From assembly GCA_025924775.1 (NCBI GenBank), contig JAICHS010000111.1, positions 1-7,253 of the forward strand: a DNA stretch of 7,253 nt, in the 5' to 3' direction. Both the position numbers and the translations under genes were made by a program. Shown here piece after piece: positions 1 to 5,866 of the stretch. The notes under the pieces were generated by a model that saw only the letters and a list, made by a program, of their open reading frames with translations, was not told where the DNA came from and searched no databases. Position 1 is the first letter of the stretch, and each line of letters begins with the position of its first letter. The stretch is from Rhodanobacteraceae bacterium (GTDB taxonomy: Bacteria > Pseudomonadota > Gammaproteobacteria > Xanthomonadales > Rhodanobacteraceae).

Positions 1-358
1 CCGCCTGATCGATGCGGCTCGCACGCTTGCCGCCGCGCTCGATAACGGTGCCGAGACGCAACGTCGTCTCGAGCGCCCGTCCGTTGCGCAGGCTGCCGCT
101 GCCGAGAAAATTCTCGGCTTCGAGCGTGGCGTGCCAGGCAGGCTTCAACACAGCCTGATCGCGACGCGCGTCCTGCGCACGCAGCGTGAACTGCGCAGCC
201 TGCAGTGCAGGATTGCCATGCAGCACGCGGCCGACGGCGTCGCTGAGGGTGAGGGAAGTGGCTTGGGAGGCGGACGGCGTGGCTGCTGGTGGGGTCTGGC
301 CAAGGGCCACGCCTGGCATGACCAGCATGGCCAGGACGAACAAGGCAAGGCGAAACAT
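1..358 (-). CDS. CzcC-like TolC-family outer-membrane efflux protein (5' part; C-terminus beyond the left edge)
   Basis: The frame reads leftward from the ATG at 358 with no stop before base 1, giving 119 N-terminal residues. Residues 1-20 form a signal peptide (MFRLALFVLAMLV...VALG, then Q). From about residue 35 the sequence follows the outer-membrane-factor pattern: LTLSDAV..VL..NP.LQAAQF, then AENFLGSGSLRNG at 81-93, ETTLRLGTVIERGGKR at 97-112. The EAENFLGSG and IE.GGKR stretches are characteristic of CzcC-type proteins, the outer-membrane ducts of heavy-metal CBA/RND pumps (Co/Zn/Cd or Cu/Ag). The start is supported by a GGAG at 372-369 on the minus strand, 10 bases upstream. The gene follows a small exported metal-binding ORF by 84 bases and is presumably in its operon. 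Its ribosome-binding site lies in an RNA stem described separately. Metal specificity cannot be read from this fragment. Confidence 0.9.
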   Translation of the reverse strand, partial: MFRLALFVLAMLVMPGVALGQTPPAATPSASQATSLTLSDAVGRVLHGNPALQAAQFTLRAQDARRDQAVLKPAWHATLEAENFLGSGSLRNGRALETTLRLGTVIERGGKRASRIDQA

Positions 359-367
359 GGAAGGTGG

Positions 368-443
368 ACTCCAGACGACGAACGAACGCCGCACGCGGGC
401 GCGCGGTTCAGGAGCCGCAGGTTGCGGCCGATGCGTCGGGAGT
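368..443 (-). promoter_or_regulatory. RNA stem starting at the small ORF's stop codon and masking the czcC ribosome-binding site
   Basis: Read on the minus strand, ACTCCCGACG (443 to 434, beginning with the last A of the TAA stop) pairs with CGTCTGGAGT (377 to 368): nine of ten positions pair, with one C/T mismatch. The 3' arm contains the GGAG ribosome-binding site of the czcC-like gene. A local hairpin GCCGCA-ACC-TGCGGC (428 to 414) sits inside the loop. The likely role is to make translation of the efflux gene depend on a ribosome reaching the end of the upstream ORF. Pairing is seen in the sequence; the regulatory role is inferred from its repetition at two other junctions here. Confidence 0.65.
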
Positions 444-868
444 TAAACGATCGGAGGTCGGAACGGGGAGCCCGAGGGGCCATCCTGTCGACGCTCGGCC
501 TCTCGTCTCACCACGAGCGTGGTGTCGGGAACAACGCCGATGACGAAGACGTCGACGGCGGAAGCGGCGCAGGGGCATTCTGCATGTGTGTGCCCGAGCG
601 TCAGCAGGTCCTGGAGCGGACTGCCGCTATGGTGATGGTCGTGTTCACGAATGTCGTCCAGCGCTTCGGGCGTCGGAGTCGGGCTCGATTGGACCGACGT
701 CTGCGCGTGCGCGATGCGCAGCTCGATCCCGCGGTGGCTGGCCCCCTGGGCAGCGGCCAGCCCACAAAACCCGACCGCGATGATCGTGAAGAGTACGATT
801 AGTGGCCGGTTCCAGCGACGGAACGGCTCCATGTGGCGCGGCTGGTGGGGACCTGGGGCGCGAGACAT
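443..868 (-). CDS. Small exported His/Cys-rich protein (CopL/CutF-like candidate translational copper sensor)
   Basis: A 141-residue protein if started at 868. A second possible start is the ATG at 832 (129 residues, MEPFRRWNRP...). I prefer 868 because a promoter-like TTGCAA-N17-TAGTAT ends 8 bases upstream of it, which would make the mRNA nearly leaderless. Neither ATG has a good Shine-Dalgarno sequence. Residues 22-41 are a hydrophobic signal or anchor segment (PLIVLFTIIAVGFCGLAAAQ). The mature part has putative metal ligands: HDHHH at 76-80, HTH at 93-95 and CPC at 98-100. The protein ends in SPFRPPIV-stop, nearly the same tail as CopL in this window. It heads the operon of the CzcC-like gene. 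The family resembles the short, poorly conserved exported proteins commonly found before metal-efflux operons in Xanthomonadales. The open frame extends upstream to 1168, but that part looks non-coding. Function as a sensor is inferred. Confidence 0.75.
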   Translation of the reverse strand: MSRAPGPHQPRHMEPFRRWNRPLIVLFTIIAVGFCGLAAAQGASHRGIELRIAHAQTSVQSSPTPTPEALDDIREHDHHHSGSPLQDLLTLGHTHAECPCAASAVDVFVIGVVPDTTLVVRREAERRQDGPSGSPFRPPIV

Positions 869-876
869 GGGGAAGG

Positions 877-905
877 ATACTAGGGGGCGCTCTGCGGGCT
901 TGCAA
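877..905 (-). promoter_or_regulatory. Predicted promoter of the minus-strand small ORF and czcC-like gene
   Basis: On the minus strand TTGCAA (905 to 900) is followed by a 17-base spacer and TAGTAT (882 to 877). Each hexamer matches 4 of 6 bases of the sigma-70 consensus with ideal spacing. The expected transcription start falls at or within a base or two of the ATG at 868, which predicts a leaderless or nearly leaderless transcript. No other plausible start signal was seen between here and the divergent copL promoter. Confidence 0.5.
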
Positions 906-1159
906 TGCCACTGGCTGATTGTGCGGGAAACCATGAAGTGGCCGTTCACTGCACAAGGCTGCCGATGCCATTCGATGGAAGCGACCAGCCTGACGAACGT
1001 CAAGCCCACGGCGCAACGGCTGCTGCAGCTCCAGCACGTCCAAGGGCTTCGATCGTTGTCGCCCGGATAGTGAGATCCTGCACCCGTACGCCAGGCGGAC
1101 GACCGGGACAACCGGTTCGCGCGCGCCGACCCTGAAAAAGAAGTAGTGATCCACGTACA
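906..1159. other. Divergent intergenic spacer with no credible gene
   Basis: This stretch separates the two divergent promoters. Open frames exist on both strands but have no recognisable family pattern, no ribosome-binding site, and end in low-complexity Arg/Pro/Ala, as expected of high-GC non-coding DNA. The only structure noted is a weak 6-base inverted repeat (GCCACT 907-912, AGTGGC 937-942) just upstream of the minus-strand -35. Nothing else stands out. Confidence 0.5.
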
Positions 1160-1172
1160 TGGAATCATTCCA
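1160..1172. promoter_or_regulatory. 13-base palindrome just upstream of the copL -35: candidate operator
   Basis: TGGAAT-C-ATTCCA is a perfect inverted repeat with one central base. It ends two bases before the predicted copL -35 element, placing its centre about 44 bases before the predicted transcription start. That is the position used by many transcription activators. It does not match the CueR/MerR or CopR operators I know, and its AT-rich half-sites stand out in GC-rich surroundings. Confidence 0.4.
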
Positions 1173-1174
1173 AG

Positions 1175-1203
1175 TTGCGGACCGCCGGGGGCGAGACTAC
1201 GCT
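1175..1203 (+). promoter_or_regulatory. Predicted promoter of the copL-copA-copB operon
   Basis: TTGCGG (1175-1180), a 17-base spacer, then TACGCT (1198-1203). The ATG of copL at 1211 lies 7 bases after the -10, so the mRNA is predicted to be leaderless, matching the lack of a Shine-Dalgarno sequence before that ATG. Each hexamer keeps only 3 of 6 consensus bases, consistent with a regulated promoter. Confidence 0.45.
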
Positions 1204-1210
1204 GTCTGGC

Positions 1211-1621
1211 ATGCGCCGCTCGGTCCGTCCGCGCCCACGCTTTTTTGGCAGCCTGCTTACACTGGCGCTGCTCGCGTGGACGGCGCTAGCGTTCAATGTT
1301 TTTGCGCAGCCTTTCGCGGTGGCAGTTGGCGGCAATACGCAAACGGCGATGGTGATGGGTGGGGCTTCCGGAACGCACTGCGACGGGATAATGGGGCACG
1401 TATCCACGGGTGCGCAGCCCGTGCCTGCGCATCCGGTCGGCAACGGCCATGGCTGTTGCACAAACGGCCATTGCTACTGTGCTTCGCCGTGCAACGGCAT
1501 TGTCGGCGTGCCCTATCTCGGCATGGCCTGGGTGCCGCCGCACGCGCCCGCGCTCGATCCCGTCCATGTCGCTCCTGCGCAGACCCAAATCGCGCCGCCG
1601 CTCCGACCACCGATTGCCTGA
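1211..1621 (+). CDS. copL: CopL-family exported metal-binding regulatory protein
   Basis: 136 residues from the ATG at 1211. An in-frame TTG at 1175 is less likely because it overlaps the predicted -35 and adds a non-signal extension. Residues 1-32 form a signal peptide (positive MRRSVRPRPR, then FFGSLLTLALLAWTALAFNVFA). The mature protein carries a Cys/His cluster at 80-94 (HGCCTNGHCYCASPC) with further C57, H56, H63, H74 and H78, and ends in IAPPLRPPIA-stop. Cluster, length, tail and position directly before copA match the CopL family of Xanthomonas, where copL is required for copper-inducible copAB expression. There is no DNA-binding domain. The tail Arg-Pro-Pro-Ile-Ala-stop, with an RNA arm beginning at the stop that masks the copA ribosome-binding site, suggests action in cis by its own translation, as for CutF of Rhodobacter capsulatus. 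That mode is inference. Confidence 0.85.
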   Translation: MRRSVRPRPRFFGSLLTLALLAWTALAFNVFAQPFAVAVGGNTQTAMVMGGASGTHCDGIMGHVSTGAQPVPAHPVGNGHGCCTNGHCYCASPCNGIVGVPYLGMAWVPPHAPALDPVHVAPAQTQIAPPLRPPIA

Positions 1622-1728
1622 CTCCCGATCGCGGCGCTCGGCGCCGCTCGCTCGCGTTTGCCGATGGGTGAAACTCGCAGCAGGCGCGCGTTTTGATTGC
1701 ATGCGGCGCCTTGGCGCTGCTCGGGAGT
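1621..1728 (+). promoter_or_regulatory. Nested long-range RNA hairpin in the copL-copA spacer, masking the copA ribosome-binding site
   Basis: Starting on the last base of the copL TGA, ACTCCCGA (1621-1628) pairs perfectly with TCGGGAGT (1721-1728), which holds the copA Shine-Dalgarno GGGAG (1723-1727). After a two-base bulge, GCGGCGC (1631-1637) pairs with GCGCTGC (1714-1720, one G-U). After a small internal loop, GCGCCGC (1641-1647) pairs perfectly with GCGGCGC (1703-1709). That gives 22 pairs in three coaxial stems across the whole spacer. The inner arms can instead form two local hairpins (1631-1637/1641-1647 and 1703-1709/1714-1720), so the element may be bistable. A ribosome paused at the copL tail would cover the 5' arm and free the copA site. 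Base pairing is read directly; the switch behaviour is inferred. Confidence 0.75.
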
Positions 1729-1732
1729 TCAC

Positions 1733-3541
1733 ATGCAGGACCGTCATCCACCCGGCGTACCGCCGCAGTTGCCGCGTCGCCGTTTTGTCCAGGGTTTGGT
1801 ACTGGGCGGTGCCGCCGCAGCGCTCGGTGGCTTCAACAATCGGCTATGGGCGTCGTCTCGCCCAGACCCACCAAAGGTGCTGTCGGGCACCGAGTTCAAC
1901 CTGGAAATCGGCTCCACGCCAGCCAATTTCACCGGCCATCCCACCGTCGCTCATACCATCAACGGCCAGTTGCCGGCGCCGATCCTGCGCTGGCGCGAAG
2001 GCACCACCGTCACTCTGCGCGTCACCAACCGGCTGCCGGTGCAAAGTTCGATCCACTGGCACGGCATCGTCCTGCCGGCGGACATGGACGGCGTGCCGGG
2101 GATCAGTTTCCCTGGCATCGCGCCCGGCGAGACCTTCGTCTATCGCTTCCCGGTGAAGCAAAGCGGCACCTACTGGTACCACTCGCATTCACACTTCCAG
2201 GAACAGAACGGCCCCTACGGCCCGCTGGTGATCGAGCCTGCCGGCCCCGAGCGCAATCCGACCGATCGCGATTACGTGGTAATGCTGAACGACTGGACCG
2301 ATCTCGATCCGGCGCGGATCTTCGCGATCCTCAAGAAACAAAGCGATTACTTCAACTTCAACGAACTGACTTTGCCGGATTTCCTCCGCGACAGCTCGAT
2401 GCTGGGTCTCAAAGGCGCCTTGCAGGCCCGCGAGACGTGGAATCACATGCGTATGAGTCCACGCGATGTAATCGACATCAGCGGCTTCACCTACACCTAC
2501 CTCATGAATGGCGCGACGCCCGCCGGCAACTGGACGGGCCTGTTCAGGCCCGGCGAACGCGTGCGGCTGCGCTTCATCAATGGCGCGGCCAACAGCTACT
2601 TCGACGTGCGCATTCCGGGCTTGAAGATGACGGTGATTTCGGCCGACGGCCAGGATGTGCATCCAGTGCAAGTGGACGAGTTCCGCATCGCCGTGGCCGA
2701 AACCTACGACGTAATCGTGCAGCCACAGGAAGACCGCGCCTACACTCTCTTCGCGCAATCCATCGACCGCTCGGGTTACGCACGCGGCACGCTTAGTCCC
2801 CGGCCCGGCATGGAAGCCGAAGTGCCGATGATGGATGCAGTGCCAACGCTCACCATGGTGGACATGATGGGTGCAATGGCTGAGGGCCATGGCACGTCGG
2901 GCGTACATGGCACCGAGCACAGCGCGATGCCGGGCAACCCCATGTCCTCGATGCAAGACATACCACATGGATCGAAGACCGGGATGGAACGCAGTTTGCT
3001 TGCGCCGGCCGGCATGATCAAGGCGCATCACGCACGCACCGAATACAACAACCCTGGCGTGGACATGCGCGTGGACTGGCCGCGCACCGACCTTGACGAT
3101 CCGGGTGTCGGTCTGCGCGACAATGGTCGGCGCGTGTTGACCTATGCCGACCTGCGTTCCGTTGAGGGACCGCTCGACTCACGCGAACCGAGTCGCGAAA
3201 TCGAACTGCACCTCACCGGCAACATGGAGCGCTTCGTGTGGTCGTTCGACGGCGTGCGTTTCTCCGATGCCAAGCCTATCCACTTCAAGCCCAACGAACG
3301 GCTTCGGATCGTCTTGTGCAATGACACGATGATGAATCATCCGATCCATCTGCACGGCATCTTCAGTGAACTGGAAAACCCACAAGGTGAGGTGATAGCC
3401 CGCAAGCACACCATCAACGTGCAGCCGGCGCAGCGCGTGACCTATGCGGTGACGGCCGACAACCCCGGCCGCTGGGCCTATCACTGCCATCTGCTTTACC
3501 ACATGGAAGCGGGCATGTTCCGCGAGGTGGTGACGGCATGA
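1733..3541 (+). CDS. copA: CopA/PcoA-type periplasmic multicopper oxidase
   Basis: 602 residues from the ATG at 1733, which has GGGAG at 1723-1727 five bases upstream; an in-frame TTG at 1697 has no such site. A twin-arginine signal is clear: PRRRFVQGL at 14-22 followed by a hydrophobic Ala/Gly/Leu stretch, so the enzyme is exported folded with copper. All four copper-ligand motifs of a three-domain multicopper oxidase are intact: HWH 108-110, HSH 150-152, HPIHLH 536-541 and HCHLLYHMEAGM 584-595 (type 1 Cys585, His590, Met595). Residues about 360-428 are a Met/His-rich insert (MM, MVDMM, MAEGHG, MSSM), as in other CopA/PcoA proteins. The family probably oxidises Cu(I) to less toxic Cu(II) and binds copper in the periplasm. 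The gene overlaps copB by ATGA, indicating translational coupling. Its own translation start lies in the RNA hairpin after copL. Confidence 0.97.
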   Translation: MQDRHPPGVPPQLPRRRFVQGLVLGGAAAALGGFNNRLWASSRPDPPKVLSGTEFNLEIGSTPANFTGHPTVAHTINGQLPAPILRWREGTTVTLRVTNRLPVQSSIHWHGIVLPADMDGVPGISFPGIAPGETFVYRFPVKQSGTYWYHSHSHFQEQNGPYGPLVIEPAGPERNPTDRDYVVMLNDWTDLDPARIFAILKKQSDYFNFNELTLPDFLRDSSMLGLKGALQARETWNHMRMSPRDVIDISGFTYTYLMNGATPAGNWTGLFRPGERVRLRFINGAANSYFDVRIPGLKMTVISADGQDVHPVQVDEFRIAVAETYDVIVQPQEDRAYTLFAQSIDRSGYARGTLSPRPGMEAEVPMMDAVPTLTMVDMMGAMAEGHGTSGVHGTEHSAMPGNPMSSMQDIPHGSKTGMERSLLAPAGMIKAHHARTEYNNPGVDMRVDWPRTDLDDPGVGLRDNGRRVLTYADLRSVEGPLDSREPSREIELHLTGNMERFVWSFDGVRFSDAKPIHFKPNERLRIVLCNDTMMNHPIHLHGIFSELENPQGEVIARKHTINVQPAQRVTYAVTADNPGRWAYHCHLLYHMEAGMFREVVTA

Positions 3542-4737
3542 ATACGAGCGCTTTTGCGGTATCGCCTTCGGTACGCACCGTGGTGATTGGATGCGGGCTG
3601 GTGTTGGCGTTTCCGGCCACGGCGCAACAGGACGCGATGCAGGGCATGCAGATGTCGCAGCCAGCCGGCTCGTCTTCGACACCGGCACCGGCGTCGTCTG
3701 CTCGAGTCATGCAAGGCATGGACATGTCAACCATGCACGGCCTGCACATGCCATCCCCGCAGAAGTCCCGACCCGCTTCGGCGCCCGCGTCTGCATCCTC
3801 GAGCGGTCACTCCATGCACGGCACGGAGGGGCCCTCGATGCAGGGAATGGCAATGCACGGGACGCAATCGAATCCATCACGGTCCGCGAAAATCCAGCAC
3901 CTGCGTTCCGGCAACATGATCGGTACCCGGCCCAAGCCGATCGGTCTCGCCGAAGGCATGCACATGCAAGACATGAACACGTCATCGATGGAAGGCATGG
4001 AGATGTCTTCGATGCAGGGCGGCAAGGCACCGCCCGATGCGCGCAGCCCGGATTATTCGGACGGCTACCGCCACACCGACATGCAGGGCATGGCGATGTC
4101 CGATCATGCCAAAATCGGAATGCTGCTGATTGACCAGTTGGAGTATGCACACGACAACCACGGCAACAACGCTGGGTTTCTCGACGCGCAGGCCTGGTAT
4201 GGCGAGGACTTCAATAAGCTCTGGCTGAAGGTCGAAGGCGAATCCGCTGACGGCAAGCTCGAAGACCTGCGCACGGAGGTGCTGTGGGACCACGCCATCA
4301 GCAGTTACTGGGGCACGCAGCTCGGCGTGCGCCAGGATTTCGGCGAGGGCCCGGAACGTACTTGGGCCGCATTCGGCGTACAGGGCTTGGCGCCTTACTG
4401 GTTCGACACCGAAGCGACGCTCTACGTGGGCCAGCAAGGTCGCACCGCCGCACGCGTGCAATTCGAGTATGAGGAGCTGCTGACGCAGCGCCTGGTTTTG
4501 CAGCCGAAGTTCGAGGTGAACTTCTACGGCAAGGACGATCCGCAGCGAGGCATTGGATCGGGGTTGTCCGACGCCGAACTGGGCGTGCGGCTGCGCTACG
4601 AAATCCGCCGTGAATTCGCGCCCTACATCGGCGTGGTCTGGCGGCAGCGGTTCGGCCGCACCGCCGATTTCGCGCGCGCGAAAGGTGAATCCGCCGACGA
4701 ACTGCAGTTCGTCGCCGGCCTCCGTTTTTGGTTCTGA
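3538..4737 (+). CDS. copB: CopB-type outer-membrane copper resistance protein
   Basis: 399 residues; its ATG overlaps the copA TGA (ATGA), preceded by a GAGGTGG stretch at 3524-3530. Residues 1-29 are a signal peptide ending in ATA before QQ. Residues 34-187 are a low-complexity Met/His/Gly/Ser region with repeated M-x-G-M-x-M motifs, expected to bind copper. From about residue 188 (SDHAKIGMLLIDQLEYAH) the sequence follows the CopB/PcoB family (Pfam CopB): LWLKVEGESADGKLE at 228-242, EVLWDHAISSYWGTQLGVRQDFGEGPERTWAAFGVQGLAPYWFD, then alternating beta-strands ending in LQFVAGLRFWF, a C-terminal aromatic typical of outer-membrane barrels. The Met-rich part is long but within what xanthomonad CopB proteins show. 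It likely works with CopA to sequester or move copper at the outer membrane. Confidence 0.95.
   Translation: MNTSAFAVSPSVRTVVIGCGLVLAFPATAQQDAMQGMQMSQPAGSSSTPAPASSARVMQGMDMSTMHGLHMPSPQKSRPASAPASASSSGHSMHGTEGPSMQGMAMHGTQSNPSRSAKIQHLRSGNMIGTRPKPIGLAEGMHMQDMNTSSMEGMEMSSMQGGKAPPDARSPDYSDGYRHTDMQGMAMSDHAKIGMLLIDQLEYAHDNHGNNAGFLDAQAWYGEDFNKLWLKVEGESADGKLEDLRTEVLWDHAISSYWGTQLGVRQDFGEGPERTWAAFGVQGLAPYWFDTEATLYVGQQGRTAARVQFEYEELLTQRLVLQPKFEVNFYGKDDPQRGIGSGLSDAELGVRLRYEIRREFAPYIGVVWRQRFGRTADFARAKGESADELQFVAGLRFWF
3637..4098 (+). repeat. Met-rich M-x-G-M-x-M repeats in the N-terminal half of CopB
   Basis: The motif appears at residues 34-39 (MQGMQM), 58-63 (MQGMDM), 101-106 (MQGMAM), 141-146 (MHMQDM, degenerate), 151-156 (MEGMEM) and 182-187 (MQGMAM), interspersed with MHG and His pairs. 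Methionine thioethers bind Cu(I) in the oxidising periplasm, so each repeat is a probable copper site. Spacing is irregular (about 20-45 residues), so the repeats were not copied in strict tandem. Nucleotide repeats of the type ATG-CAR-GGC-ATG underlie them and could recombine to change copy number. Confidence 0.8.
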
Positions 4738-4749
4738 GGGGAAGAGACC

Positions 4750-5811
4750 ATGAAAAGACGTACTGAACGCGTTCTGGTGGTAACCGCGGTGCTGGTAGCA
4801 ATCGCGATCGGCCTTGGCATTTTCGCGTACTCGGGCCTCTATAACGTCGGCGCGGACGACCATCACTGGCGCCTGACCTACAACGCCTTGCAGACCGTGC
4901 GCGACCGTTCCATCCACGTGCGTTCGGAAGACATCAAGGTGCCAAATCTTGACGATCCGCAACTGATCCTGAAGGGGGCCGGTCAGTACGCGGCGATGTG
5001 CACGGGCTGTCACCTCACGCCGGGCCAGGAAAATTCCGAGCTGCGCGAAGGCATGTACCCGCAGCCGCCAAATCTCTCGAAGGTGCGTGTAGACCCCAAG
5101 GATGCATTCTGGGTGATCAAGCACGGCATCAAGATGAGTGCGATGCCGGCATGGGGTGGCAGCCACGACGACGAAACGATCTGGAGCATGGTTGCTTTCC
5201 TGCAGGAGCTGCCTGATCTGACCCCACAGCAGTACAAGGACATCGTGGCCAAGGCACCACCAGATGAGGACATGGGCATGGGAGGGCAGGGGGCCGGGCA
5301 CAGCCACACGCATGACCATGACCCCGTGGCCGAGCCGCCGGATCATGCCGGAATGCAAGGCATGGCGGACACGCGCACGAGCGTGGGCAACGCATCTGCG
5401 ATGGACGCCTCGGCGCTGTTGCAGCCTGGAGCTGTCCCCGAGGCCGAAGCGGCCGTCCAGAAGTTTCACGATGCGCTCAAGCGCGGCGACCGCACGGCCG
5501 CCTTGGCGTTGCTGGCGCCCGACGCGCAAGTCACCGAAGACGGTGAAACCCAAAGCCGCGATGCGTACGCGGCGCATCATCTCGCCGAAGACATCGCGTT
5601 TCTCAAGAAGTCCGACGTCAAGCTGCTGTCGCGTGCATCCATGACGATGGGCGATGGCGCCCAAGTGGCTAGCGACAGTGAAATCACCGCCGTCCAAAAA
5701 GAGAAACCCTTCGCATTGCGCAACCGCGAAGCAATGCAGCTGAAGCGCATCGACGGCGCCTGGAAGATCGTTGCGATCCGCTGGGAATCGCAACGATCCG
5801 GCGGGCAGTGA
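4750..5811 (+). CDS. Membrane-anchored c-type cytochrome fused to a C-terminal NTF2-like domain
   Basis: 353 residues; the start has a purine-rich site (GAGGGGAAGAG, 4736-4746) just after the copB stop. Residues 1-7 are basic and 8-28 form one membrane helix (VLVVTAVLVAIAIGLGIFAYS), an uncleaved anchor. Residues about 30-158 are a class I cytochrome c: heme motif CTGCH at 84-88, PQPPNL at 104-109, and IKMSAMPAWGG with Met132 the likely axial ligand (Met129 possible). Residues about 168-228 are a flexible linker with metal-binding character (DMGMGGQGAGHSHTHDHD, GMQGM). Residues about 229-348 resemble an NTF2/SnoaL/DUF4440-like domain (AVQKFHDALKRGDRTAALALLAPDAQV ... DGAWKIVAIRW). Cytochromes of the first type occur near cop genes and could exchange electrons with CopA, but this is inference. 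The fused domain is unusual; what it binds is unknown. Confidence 0.88.
   Translation: MKRRTERVLVVTAVLVAIAIGLGIFAYSGLYNVGADDHHWRLTYNALQTVRDRSIHVRSEDIKVPNLDDPQLILKGAGQYAAMCTGCHLTPGQENSELREGMYPQPPNLSKVRVDPKDAFWVIKHGIKMSAMPAWGGSHDDETIWSMVAFLQELPDLTPQQYKDIVAKAPPDEDMGMGGQGAGHSHTHDHDPVAEPPDHAGMQGMADTRTSVGNASAMDASALLQPGAVPEAEAAVQKFHDALKRGDRTAALALLAPDAQVTEDGETQSRDAYAAHHLAEDIAFLKKSDVKLLSRASMTMGDGAQVASDSEITAVQKEKPFALRNREAMQLKRIDGAWKIVAIRWESQRSGGQ
5766..5798 (+). terminator. Perfect 12-bp hairpin over the end of the cytochrome gene (candidate mRNA 3' end or stabiliser)
   Basis: GATCGTTGCGAT (5766-5777) and ATCGCAACGATC (5787-5798) are exact reverse complements separated by nine bases, wholly inside the last codons and ending 10 bases before the TGA stop. 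A 12-pair stem is unlikely by chance in coding sequence. No T-run follows, so it is not a standard intrinsic terminator. It may protect the cop mRNA 3' end, promote termination with Rho, or be a protein site. It lies at the operon boundary, before the next promoter. Confidence 0.5.
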
Positions 5812-5866
5812 GGAGCAGTCGTTCAATCGAGGGAACCGTCACCTGGGCAAAGGTTGTGGGACTTGA

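Noticed and set aside
131..802. Plus-strand 223-codon frame over the left-hand genes.
   Set aside because: Antisense to the czcC-like gene and the small exported ORF, both supported by signal peptides and motifs; its product is low-complexity.
907..942. GCCACT/AGTGGC inverted repeat upstream of the minus-strand promoter as an operator.
   Set aside because: Six-base arms with a 24-base gap are common by chance in this composition.
905..1135. Plus-strand 76-codon open frame in the divergent spacer.
   Set aside because: No ribosome-binding site, Arg/Ala/Pro-rich composition typical of chance frames in high-GC DNA, no family resemblance.
869..1168. N-terminal extension of the minus-strand small ORF up to 1168.
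   Set aside because: The extension lacks coding character, would place the signal segment deep inside the protein, and runs through the predicted promoter.
1631..1660. GCGGCGC-TCG-GCGCCGC hairpin after copL as a simple intrinsic terminator.
   Set aside because: Only a three-base T stretch follows at 1657-1659, and the arms fit better into the nested copL-copA structure; termination here would cut off copA.
1697..1732. Upstream TTG start for copA.
   Set aside because: No Shine-Dalgarno sequence before it; the ATG at 1733 has GGGAG five bases upstream and places the twin-arginine motif normally.
3982..5826. Very long open frame (614 codons) on the minus strand opposite copB and the cytochrome gene.
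   Set aside because: It is antisense to two confidently identified genes and follows their codon bias; its His/Arg-rich translation has no recognisable domain.
5841..5854. ACCT-N6-AGGT dyad before the second efflux operon as a CueR/MerR-type box.
   Set aside because: Only four bases per half-site, no 19-20 base spaced promoter around it, and it lies about 60 bases before the predicted start.
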